Source: Corallococcus sp. CAG:1435 (GTDB lineage: Bacteria; Bacillota; Clostridia; Christensenellales; CAG-314). From it: DNA of 7,882 nucleotides. Shown piece by piece: positions 1 through 7,412 of this stretch. The DNA lies in contig HF998473.1 in NCBI GenBank assembly GCA_000433775.1, positions 15,367-23,248 of the forward strand, written 5' to 3'. Position numbers and translations under genes: made by a program. The stretch's first letter is position 1. Each line of letters starts with the position of its first letter. A model generated the notes under the pieces. It was not told the DNA's origin. It did not search any database and saw only the letters and a list, made by a program, of their open reading frames with translations.

Positions 1-90
1 GTTTTGCACCTCTTCCTGCGTTACCGCCGAAGTGTAGTTTTGCAACGCCTGATGGATAAGTTTGGAAATGTGTGATTTGTAATCTGTCAT
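1..90 (-). CDS. N-terminal fragment of a gene downstream of gyrA, possible arginyl-tRNA synthetase (ArgS)
   Basis: An open frame starts with ATG at 90..88 and runs without a stop to the window edge, giving 30 residues beginning MTDYKSHISKLIHQAL and ending TQEEVQN. The start lies 4 bp after the gyrA stop codon, so the gene is almost certainly co-transcribed and probably translationally coupled. A weak purine-rich stretch (GGCGAG) overlaps the gyrA stop region and could be the ribosome binding site. The amphipathic helix-like start followed by an x-EEV motif resembles the N-terminal Add-1 domain of bacterial ArgS, where a helix of similar length precedes an EEI/EEV segment and the IExP motif. 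That motif would lie beyond the window, so the assignment is only a suggestion. That a gene is present is fairly secure; its identity is not. Confidence 0.5.
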   Translation of the reverse strand, partial: MTDYKSHISKLIHQALQNYTSAVTQEEVQN

Positions 91-94
91 ACTG

Positions 95-2575
95 TTACTC
101 GCCGTCGTCCACGTCCTCCGCCTCTACGGGGCTTTCGGACACGCACACAACCTGCGCTTCTCCCTTAAATTTCATAATGCGTACGCCCAATGTATCTCTG
201 CCTATCTTGGAAATGTCGTTGGCACGCACACGGATTACCACGCCGTTGTTGGCAATTAGCATAACGTCGTTTTCCGGATTGATTAGTTTGAGGTTGACAA
301 GTTTGCCCGTTTTGGCGTTGAAAACGCCCGCTTTGATACCTTTGCCCGCACGGGATTGCAAGCGGTAGTCCTCGATGTCGCTGCGTTTTCCGAAACCGTT
401 TTCCGAAACGGTTAGTACTTCCAGCCCCTCTCTTACCACTGCCATGTCCACGACGTAGTCGTCGCCGTCCAGTTTCATGGACCTGACGCCCTGCGCTTCA
501 CGTCCCATGGGACGCACGTCCTCTTCCTTGAAGCGGATGCACTTGCCCTCGTGGCTTGCCATCAGAATTTCGTCGCTTCCCGACGTCATATCCACGCCGA
601 TGAGTTCGTCGCCGTCCAGCAAAGAAATGGCAATTTTGCCCGTTTTGCGAATGGACTGGAATTCCTCAAGATTGGTTTTCTTGACCAGTCCGTTTTTGGT
701 TGCCATGAAAAGGTTGCCTTCGCTGTTTTCCTTGCGGGGAATGACCGCCGTTACCTTTTCGCCGTTGTCAAGTTGCAACAAATTGACGATAGCCCTGCCT
801 CGGGCGGTACGTTCCGCCTCCGGCACTTCGTACCCCTTGATGCAATACACCTTGCCTTTGTTGGAAAAGAACAACAAGTCGTCGTGAGTGTTGGTGATGA
901 ACATGTTTTCCACAAAGTCTTCCTCACGGGGTTTGTGCGCCGTTACGCCCTTGCCGCCACGTTTTTGCGTGTGATACTCCGAAACGGGCAAACGCTTGAT
1001 GTAGCCAAGGTGCGTCATGGAAATTACCACGTCTTCCTTTTCGATGAGGTCGCCGATGTCAATTTCCGAATAGTCGGTGCAAATTTCCGTTTTTCTCGGC
1101 TCGGCGTATTTGTCCCTGATTTCGCCCAGTTCCGATTTGATGATTTGAGAAATTCTGGGGGGATTTGCCAAAATGTCTTTCAGGTCGGCAATGGTTACTT
1201 CCAACTCGTGCAGTTCGTTGCGCAGACTTTCCACTTCGAGATGCGTCAGGCGGGAAAGTTTCATTTCCAAAATGGCGTTTGTCTGCCTGTCGCTCAAACC
1301 GAATTCGCTGCTTAAAGCCGCCGCCGCCGATTGCTTGTCCTCGCTTCCTTTGATGATGGCAATTACTCTGTCGATGTTGTCCAAAGCAATTACCAAACCT
1401 TCTATGATGTGGTAACGGTCCTCCGCCTTTTCCAAATCGAACTGCGTGCGACGCTTCACCACTTCCTTTTGGTGAGCGATGTAGTACTTCAGAATTTCCG
1501 GCAAAGACAAAATTTTCGGTTCGCCGTCGGCAAGCGCAAGCAAAATTATGCCGTCGGAAACCTGCATTTGCGTTTGCTTGAACAGCGAATTGAGTACCAC
1601 CTGCGCATTTGCGTCACGTTTGAGTTCAAACACTATGCGCATGCCGTGCCTGTCGCTTTCCTCACGAATGTCGGAAATGCCTTCCAGACGCTTGTCCTTT
1701 ACCATGCCGGCAATTGTTTCCACAAGTTTCGCCTTGTTTACCTGATAGGGCAATTCCGTAACGATGATGCGTTGACGGCCGTCGTGCTCTTCTATTTCCG
1801 TTTTGGCACGCAAAAGGATGCTTCCCTTGCCCGTCTTGTAGGCGTTGCGTATTCCCACACGCCCCATCATTATTCCCCCTGTGGGGAAGTCGGGTGCGGG
1901 AATAATCTTCATCAGTTCTTCCACCGTGATGTCGGGGTTTTCCATTACGGCTATTGCGCCGTCTATTACCTCGCCCAGATTGTGAGGCGGAATGTTGGTT
2001 GCCATACCCACGGCAATGCCGTCGGCGCCGTTGACCAGCAAATTGGGGAAACGGCTGGGCAAAACTACCGGCTGCATAAGGGTGTTGTCGAAGTTGGGGT
2101 AGAAATCCACTGTGTTTTTGTCTATGTCACGCAACATTTCCGACGCTATTTTTGAAAGGCGTGCCTCGGTGTAACGTTGCGCCGCCGGAGGGTCGCCGTC
2201 CACGCTGCCGAAGTTTCCCTGTCCGTCCACCAATGGGCAACGGATGGAAAAGTCCTGCGCCAAACGCACCAACGCTTCGTACACGGCGCTGTCGCCGTGA
2301 GGATGGTACTTACCCAAAACGTCGCCGACAATACGGGCGCATTTACGGTAGGGTTTGTCGTTGAAAAGGTTCAACTCGCCCATTGCGTACAAAATTCTTC
2401 TGTGAACGGGTTTCAGACCGTCCCTTACGTCGGGTATTGCACGGGACACGTTGACCGCCATGGCGTAGGCAATGAAAGACTTTTTCATTTCCTCTTCCAT
2501 TTTGACGATTTTCACGCTGGTTTTATCCAACGCTTCAACGTAGTCGATGTGATGACCTTCTTGTTGTTTAGCCAT
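95..2575 (-). CDS. gyrA: DNA gyrase subunit A
   Basis: This encodes the 826-aa breakage-reunion subunit of DNA gyrase, which with GyrB forms the A2B2 enzyme that introduces negative supercoils using ATP. The winged-helix/tower region (about 35-500) contains the quinolone-interacting stretch [13 protein letters not shown], with Ser96 and Glu100 at the positions of E. coli Ser83 and Asp87. The catalytic tyrosine is Tyr135 in [10 protein letters not shown]. The motif [14 protein letters not shown] lies at 431-444. The C-terminal beta-pinwheel (about 505-810) begins with the gyrase-specific GyrA box QKRGGKG at 537-543, which separates it from topoisomerase IV ParC. A short acidic tail (EAEDVDDGE) ends the protein. 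Length is close to that of the B. subtilis homologue. The start is supported by GGAGGT six bases upstream, inside the 12-bp gap after gyrB. It is the second gene of a gyrB-gyrA operon driven from the promoter upstream of gyrB. Confidence 0.98.
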   Translation of the reverse strand: MAKQQEGHHIDYVEALDKTSVKIVKMEEEMKKSFIAYAMAVNVSRAIPDVRDGLKPVHRRILYAMGELNLFNDKPYRKCARIVGDVLGKYHPHGDSAVYEALVRLAQDFSIRCPLVDGQGNFGSVDGDPPAAQRYTEARLSKIASEMLRDIDKNTVDFYPNFDNTLMQPVVLPSRFPNLLVNGADGIAVGMATNIPPHNLGEVIDGAIAVMENPDITVEELMKIIPAPDFPTGGIMMGRVGIRNAYKTGKGSILLRAKTEIEEHDGRQRIIVTELPYQVNKAKLVETIAGMVKDKRLEGISDIREESDRHGMRIVFELKRDANAQVVLNSLFKQTQMQVSDGIILLALADGEPKILSLPEILKYYIAHQKEVVKRRTQFDLEKAEDRYHIIEGLVIALDNIDRVIAIIKGSEDKQSAAAALSSEFGLSDRQTNAILEMKLSRLTHLEVESLRNELHELEVTIADLKDILANPPRISQIIKSELGEIRDKYAEPRKTEICTDYSEIDIGDLIEKEDVVISMTHLGYIKRLPVSEYHTQKRGGKGVTAHKPREEDFVENMFITNTHDDLLFFSNKGKVYCIKGYEVPEAERTARGRAIVNLLQLDNGEKVTAVIPRKENSEGNLFMATKNGLVKKTNLEEFQSIRKTGKIAISLLDGDELIGVDMTSGSDEILMASHEGKCIRFKEEDVRPMGREAQGVRSMKLDGDDYVVDMAVVREGLEVLTVSENGFGKRSDIEDYRLQSRAGKGIKAGVFNAKTGKLVNLKLINPENDVMLIANNGVVIRVRANDISKIGRDTLGVRIMKFKGEAQVVCVSESPVEAEDVDDGE

Positions 2576-2587
2576 TGTTTACCTCCG

Positions 2588-4597
<2,010 letters not shown>

Positions 4598-4718
4598 TTA
4601 GTGCTTGTGCGTTTTGAGCCGTTGCAAGTGCGTTATTTTGGCAAAAGATGTCTTTTTGACTGTTTGGTCAATTTGTGAAAATTTCCGACAGAAACAAAAT
4701 TTTTCCTTTTGCGCAGTG

Positions 4719-4747
4719 TTGTACTTTTGCAAATATTGTGGTAAAAT
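4719..4747 (+). promoter_or_regulatory. recF promoter (TTGTAC, 17 bp, TGG-TAAAAT)
   Basis: A -35-like TTGTAC (4719-4724; weak, three of six matches) is separated by exactly 17 bp from TAAAAT (4742-4747), which is preceded by TGG as an extended -10. Transcription would begin near 4754, leaving a leader of about 19 nt before the recF ATG. Confidence 0.55.
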
Positions 4748-4772
4748 AGGAAAAAACAACCACCCGAAAACC

Positions 4773-5861
4773 ATGAAAGTAACGCAGATTTACGTTGCCA
4801 ACTACCGCAACCTTCAAACGCAAAAAATCTTTCCGCAGGGCGGACTGAATATTTTTGTAGGCGACAACGCTCAGGGAAAAACCAACCTTGTGGAGAGCGT
4901 TTGTTTGTGTTGCCTTGGTAAAAGCCCTCGCACCGACAAGGACAAAGATTTGATTTGCTGGGGCAAAAAGGACGCCTTGGTAAAGGTAAACTATCTGTGC
5001 AAGTACGGCGAGGGAGAAATTGAAATATGCCTGTTTTCCGACGCACGCAAAAGAATTGCCGTCAACAGCGTTCCCGTTGCAAAAACGGGGGAACTGATGG
5101 GCTACCTCAACTGCGTGTACTTTTCCCCCGACGAAATAAAGATAATAAGTCAATCGCCTGCCGAAAGACGGCGTTTTTTGGACATAGACCTGTGCCAGAC
5201 GGACAAAAACTATTTTTACAGTTTGCTTAAACACAACAAGGCATTGGCGCAACGCAACAATGCGCTTAAACAGGCGAAAAATATTCAGGACGCACGGGAC
5301 GCCGTGTTGGGGTGGAACCAGGTGATAGCCGAAGAGGGGGCAAGGATAATTGCCAAACGCCGCCGCTTTTGCGAAAAACTGAAAGGCTACGCCCAAGCGT
5401 GCCACGCCAAACTTACCGACGGCAAGGAAACGTTTTTTTTGCAGTATCTTTCCAAAATAGAGGGGGAAACGGTAAAGCAGATATATGAAAAGTACCTGGA
5501 AGCGTTGGAAAACAGCGTGGAAAAGGATTTTCAGTTGCGTTACACCACGGTAGGCTGTCAGAGGGACGATTTGCAGATAAAAATAGACGACGTGGACGTG
5601 CGCACCTTCGGAAGCAGGGGGCAGTTGCGCACCGCCGCTTTAACGCTGAAACTTGCGGAACTGACGGTGTTCAAAAATTTGACGGGCGAATATCCCGTAC
5701 TGATTTTGGACGACGTCCTTTCCGAACTTGACCCCGACAGACAAAAACGGCTGATGAGTTTGGACGGAGAAATACAAATTTTGCTTACCTCCGCCACGCA
5801 GGTGGCAAACGACGGGGCGAAACATTTCGTAATTGAAAAAGGCATGTGCAAAGAGCAGTAA
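4773..5861 (+). CDS. recF: DNA replication and repair protein RecF
   Basis: This encodes a 362-aa SMC-like ATPase that binds ssDNA-dsDNA junctions and, with RecO and RecR, loads RecA at gaps. The Walker A loop is GDNAQGKTN at 30-38, very like GENAQGKTN in B. subtilis RecF. The RRFLDIDL motif lies at 133-140. The ABC signature is SRGQLRT at 281-287, followed by LKLAEL. Walker B with the D-loop is YPVLILDDVLSELD at 307-320. Length is normal for the family. The open frame extends 56 codons upstream, but that part crosses the promoter and has no RecF similarity, so ATG 4773 is chosen; MKVTQIYVANYRNL is a typical RecF start. No convincing Shine-Dalgarno precedes this ATG, which with the short leader suggests low expression, as is usual for RecF. 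Oddities: the usual GPHRDDL motif reads GCQRDDL (261-267), and the gene is divergent from gyrB rather than co-directional. Confidence 0.96.
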   Translation: MKVTQIYVANYRNLQTQKIFPQGGLNIFVGDNAQGKTNLVESVCLCCLGKSPRTDKDKDLICWGKKDALVKVNYLCKYGEGEIEICLFSDARKRIAVNSVPVAKTGELMGYLNCVYFSPDEIKIISQSPAERRRFLDIDLCQTDKNYFYSLLKHNKALAQRNNALKQAKNIQDARDAVLGWNQVIAEEGARIIAKRRRFCEKLKGYAQACHAKLTDGKETFFLQYLSKIEGETVKQIYEKYLEALENSVEKDFQLRYTTVGCQRDDLQIKIDDVDVRTFGSRGQLRTAALTLKLAELTVFKNLTGEYPVLILDDVLSELDPDRQKRLMSLDGEIQILLTSATQVANDGAKHFVIEKGMCKEQ

Positions 5862-5900
5862 CCGCAAAAGCGGAATTGCAAAGCACACGCCTTTTTGTTT
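5836..5900. terminator. Bidirectional rho-independent terminator at the recF 3' end
   Basis: A 14-nt left arm (5836-5849, beginning AAAAAGGC) pairs with a 14-nt right arm (5883-5896, ending GCCTTTTT) with one mismatch. The 33-nt loop contains a second hairpin, CCGC-AAAA-GCGG, at 5862-5873. The flanking A5 and T5 tracts provide a U-run in either direction. It would stop recF transcription rightward and transcripts of the 65-aa gene at 6164-6361 leftward. The left arm overlaps the last nine recF codons. Confidence 0.6.
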
Positions 5901-6163
5901 GGACAACTTCACCTTAAACAACGCAAAACCAGGCAAAAAAGTTTACTCTTTCACGCAGGTCAAAACCCGAAAAAAGTTAGCCCTTTTCAACCGCAACAAA
6001 ACCGCATATTTTTGCGTTTAATTTGTGTAGGCACAATATGCCTGCTTGCACAATTACGGAAAACCGCAAGGGCAGGCGTTTTACTGCGCATGCAGGGCAA
6101 AAAACGCCCGTGGCAAAACGTGCGGTACTGCGTCAAACGGGCAGCGAGGTGAAACTTGCCCCA
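5901..6163. other. Intergenic stretch without a recognisable gene
   Basis: This lies between convergent recF and the 65-aa minus-strand gene. Short open frames exist on both strands but have no ribosome binding site, no recognisable motif and low-complexity Lys/Arg/Gln-rich content. Two modest hairpins are visible: TTGTG-TAGGCA/TGCCTG-CACAA around 6022-6053, and an 8-bp GGCGTTTT/AAAACGCC pair between about 6077 and 6110. Neither is followed by a T-run. I see no tRNA, SRP RNA or riboswitch signature. It may simply be the 3' untranslated region of the minus-strand gene. Confidence 0.5.
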
Positions 6164-6361
6164 TTAAAAGCCGTTGAGGGTGGTGAAAATGTTGTTTGAC
6201 GAAGAAGTTACGCCGTTGGAACAGCATGCGTTGCGTCTGTAACAGTTGCACAGCAAAATTACAAAAGCAATGACAAGCCCCGTGGTAACGGAAAGTTTGT
6301 TGTCCTTGTCCAGCACGGCATACAAAAGCAACAGATACAGCAGACTTGTGGTGATATTCAT
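6164..6361 (-). CDS. Small two-helix membrane protein with a cysteine cluster, function unknown
   Basis: This 65-aa gene is not recognised as any named family. The start at 6361 is strongly supported: AAAGGAG lies 8 bases upstream, in nearly the same leader context as gyrB (GGTAAAA-GGAG). Two hydrophobic segments are visible, residues about 3-17 (ITTSLLYLLLLYAVL) and about 26-40 (TTGLVIAFVILLCNC), joined by a charged DKDNK turn. That fits a helical hairpin in the membrane. Right after helix two come four cysteines, at positions 38, 40, 46 and 47 (CNCYRRNACC), with two arginines between them, then a polar Ser/Asn/Thr tail. The frame stays open far upstream, but that part crosses the promoter region. 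It is divergent from an ArsR-family gene 206 bp away, so it is a plausible target of that repressor. Metal or thiol chemistry is inference only. An undetected frameshift in the tail cannot be excluded. Confidence 0.6.
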   Translation of the reverse strand: MNITTSLLYLLLLYAVLDKDNKLSVTTGLVIAFVILLCNCYRRNACCSNGVTSSSNNIFTTLNGF

Positions 6362-6397
6362 ACAAAAAACTCCTTTTACCGTCGATTTTGCAACGAA

Positions 6398-6426
6398 ATT
6401 TGACGAAAACAAATTGCGTTTTACAA
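6398..6426 (-). promoter_or_regulatory. Candidate promoter for the 65-aa membrane protein gene
   Basis: On the minus strand, TTGTAA (6421-6426) is followed after 17 bp by TCAAAT (6398-6403). Each matches the consensus at four of six bases. Transcription would start about 30 nt before the ATG at 6361. The -35 shares bases with the -35 of the opposing arsR-like promoter. This is weaker than the other promoters in the window. Confidence 0.35.
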
Positions 6427-6447
6427 TCCTTGTTTTTTTACTACAAT
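6420..6447 (+). promoter_or_regulatory. Promoter for the ArsR-family gene (TTTACA, 16 bp, TACAAT)
   Basis: TTTACA (6420-6425) matches the -35 consensus at five of six bases and is spaced 16 bp from TACAAT (6442-6447). A second TACAAT at 6478-6483 lacks a good -35. Transcription from the first site would give a leader of about 115 nt that includes the hairpin at 6486-6520. Confidence 0.5.
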
Positions 6448-6485
6448 ATGCGACAATTTGCAACAAAGTACTTTTTGTACAATAT

Positions 6486-6520
6486 TTGTGCAAAAAATCC
6501 CTTAGGGCGACGTTGCACAA
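6486..6520 (+). promoter_or_regulatory. Inverted repeat in the leader of the ArsR-family gene (possible operator or leader hairpin)
   Basis: TTGTGCAA (6486-6493) and TTGCACAA (6513-6520) are perfect 8-bp inverted arms. Between them lies a second small inverted repeat, CCC-TTA-GGG (6499-6507). There is no T-run after it, so it is not a standard terminator. Its position just downstream of the promoter and its symmetry suit a dimeric winged-helix repressor operator, but an RNA hairpin is equally possible. Confidence 0.35.
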
Positions 6521-6567
6521 GAGGAAAAACGTTGCCTGCATTATTGTACAGTAAACAAGGAGCAAAT

Positions 6568-6897
6568 ATGCTGCAAGCGACACCGCAAATTCTGGACGAT
6601 TTGGATTGTTATCTGCCCGACAAAAACGCAACGAAAAAAATAGCACGTTTTTTTGCGCTGTTTTCCGACCCTTCACGGGTGCGACTGCTTTCCGCACTTG
6701 CCATTGCGCCGCTGTGTGTAAGCGACATATCGGCAGTTCTTAAAATGAATCAGACCACCGTTTCCCACCAGTTGCGTATTTTGCGGGACATGGACGTCGT
6801 TTCCTGCGAAAGAGAGGGCAAAATTTTGAAATACAAAATTTCCAATCCCAAAATAAACGAAATACTGCTTGTAGGGGTGGAATACCTCGGTTTTTGA
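6568..6897 (+). CDS. ArsR/SmtB-family winged-helix transcriptional regulator
   Basis: This encodes a 109-aa cytoplasmic dimeric repressor of the ArsR/SmtB type, a family that leaves DNA on binding metal ions or oxidised sulfur species. The winged helix-turn-helix covers about residues 25-92. The FSDPSRVRLLSAL helix (32-44) leads into LCVSDISAVL (49-58), then the recognition helix with TTVSHQLRILRDM (63-75), then the wing EREGKILKYKI (81-91). The start is set by AGGAG five bases before ATG 6568; the longer open frame upstream crosses the promoter. Cysteines are at 14, 50 and 80. Cys50 corresponds to the first Cys of the CadC/ArsR ELCVCD motif, but the second position is Ser52. The C-terminal helix (about 93-109) lacks the Asp/His zinc ligands of SmtB. 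The inducer is therefore not predictable. It is divergent from the 65-aa membrane protein gene and probably controls itself and that gene. Confidence 0.9.
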   Translation: MLQATPQILDDLDCYLPDKNATKKIARFFALFSDPSRVRLLSALAIAPLCVSDISAVLKMNQTTVSHQLRILRDMDVVSCEREGKILKYKISNPKINEILLVGVEYLGF

Positions 6898-6928
6898 CCA
6901 ACGACAATGTTGTCTACAATTAACTGCG

Positions 6929-7081
6929 ACGTAAAAAACGTTTGCCACGCTTTTGACGGACGCAAACGCCTGCGCCTCAAACAATGAAAAGTCTCAAGGA
7001 CACAACGGTCTGTTTGCCCTTTGTGCGTGCAAGGTGTATTGTTGACGGAAATACGAAAAATTTGAAAAACCGCAACGAAAG
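6929..7081. repeat. Intergenic repeat unit, copy 1
   Basis: This is the first of two directly repeated units, roughly 90% identical by eye to the copy at 7102-7253. The first 44 bp and an internal block of about 30 bp (around 7010-7039) are identical between copies. The unit contains a hairpin plus T-run on the minus strand. There are no terminal inverted repeats, no target-site duplication that I can see and no transposase nearby. Confidence 0.85.
6933..6968 (-). terminator. Terminator-like hairpin in repeat copy 1
   Basis: Read leftward, CGTTTGC (6968..6962) pairs perfectly with GCAAACG (6945..6939) across a 16-nt loop, with two further possible G-U pairs at the base, and is followed at once by six T. 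It would stop leftward transcripts 36 bp before they enter the ArsR-family gene antisense. Confidence 0.45.
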
Positions 7082-7101
7082 TTGACAAACCGTTACCGAC
7101 A

Positions 7102-7253
7102 ACGTAAAAAACGTTTGCCACGCTTTTGACGGACGCAAACGCCTGTACCTCAAACAATGAAAGTCGCAACAACACAACGGCCTGTTTGCCCTTTGTGCGT
7201 GCAAGGTGTATTATTGACGGAAAAACAAAAAAATTTAAAAACCACAACAAAAA
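7102..7253. repeat. Intergenic repeat unit, copy 2
   Basis: This is the second copy of the unit at 6929-7081, offset by 173 bp at its left part and 172 bp after a one-base indel (AAAA versus AAA). Many differences in the right third are G in copy 1 and A in copy 2. The copies are separated by about 20 bp of unrelated sequence. Confidence 0.85.
7106..7141 (-). terminator. Terminator-like hairpin in repeat copy 2
   Basis: The stem, 16-nt loop and six-T tail are identical to those in copy 1. Read leftward, CGTTTGC (7141..7135) pairs with GCAAACG (7118..7112) before the T-run at 7111..7106. Confidence 0.45.
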
Positions 7254-7349
7254 TGTGTTGCAAAAGCCCGACATTTTCAAAAACACTAACACAAAATTGG
7301 CAAAAAGTTGCATTTTTCTGTCATCGGTCGGACAGGGCGTCAACATTGT

Positions 7350-7378
7350 TTGACTGAAAGTAAAAACAGTGCTACAAT
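7350..7378 (+). promoter_or_regulatory. Promoter of the HAD hydrolase gene (TTGACT, 17 bp, TGC-TACAAT)
   Basis: TTGACT (7350-7355) matches -35 at five of six bases and is exactly 17 bp from TACAAT (7373-7378), which is preceded by TGC as an extended -10. It is the best promoter match in the window. Transcription would start near 7385, giving a leader of under 30 nt. Confidence 0.75.
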
Positions 7379-7412
7379 CTACCCGAAAAATATCTCATAA
7401 AGGAGGCATTTT

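Larger units (their letters stand above)
6898..7412. other. Gene-free intergenic region with a duplicated repeat and the next promoter
   Basis: These 515 bp between the ArsR-family gene and the HAD hydrolase gene hold two tandem repeat copies, a leftward hairpin plus T-run in each copy, and one promoter for the downstream gene. A small palindrome, GACAA-TG-TTGTC, lies at 6903-6914. No plausible coding sequence is seen: long minus-strand open frames pass through the two repeat copies in different reading frames and run antisense into the ArsR-family gene. No obvious rightward terminator for that gene is visible. Confidence 0.6.

Noticed and set aside
4605..4772. Upstream in-frame extension of recF (56 codons)
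   Set aside because: It spans the recF promoter and a Cys-rich, non-conserved stretch; RecF proteins start at the MKVTQIYV equivalent.
6077..6110. GGCGTTTT/AAAACGCC hairpin as a terminator for the 65-aa gene
   Set aside because: There is no T-run after either arm on the relevant strand. The bidirectional hairpin at 5836-5900 is the better candidate.
5895..6152. 85-codon plus-strand open frame after recF
   Set aside because: It begins inside the terminator T-run, has no ribosome binding site, and its Lys/Arg/Gln-rich translation has no recognisable motif.
6246..6554. 102-codon plus-strand open frame overlapping the 65-aa gene and the divergent promoters
   Set aside because: It covers the promoter spacer, lacks a clear ribosome binding site and runs antisense to the better supported small membrane protein gene.
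6903..6914. GACAA-TG-TTGTC palindrome as terminator of the ArsR-family gene
   Set aside because: The stem is only 5 bp with a 2-nt loop and no following T-run, so it could be an operator half or chance.
6929..7253. CRISPR array or integron attC sites
   Set aside because: There are only two long copies with no short repeat-spacer rhythm, and the paired RYYYAAC/GTTRRRY core sites and overall dyad symmetry of attC are missing.
6750..7346. Long minus-strand open frame (198 codons) through the repeats and into the ArsR-family gene
   Set aside because: It crosses the two repeat copies in different frames, has no ribosome binding site, and its left part is antisense to a well-supported regulator gene.
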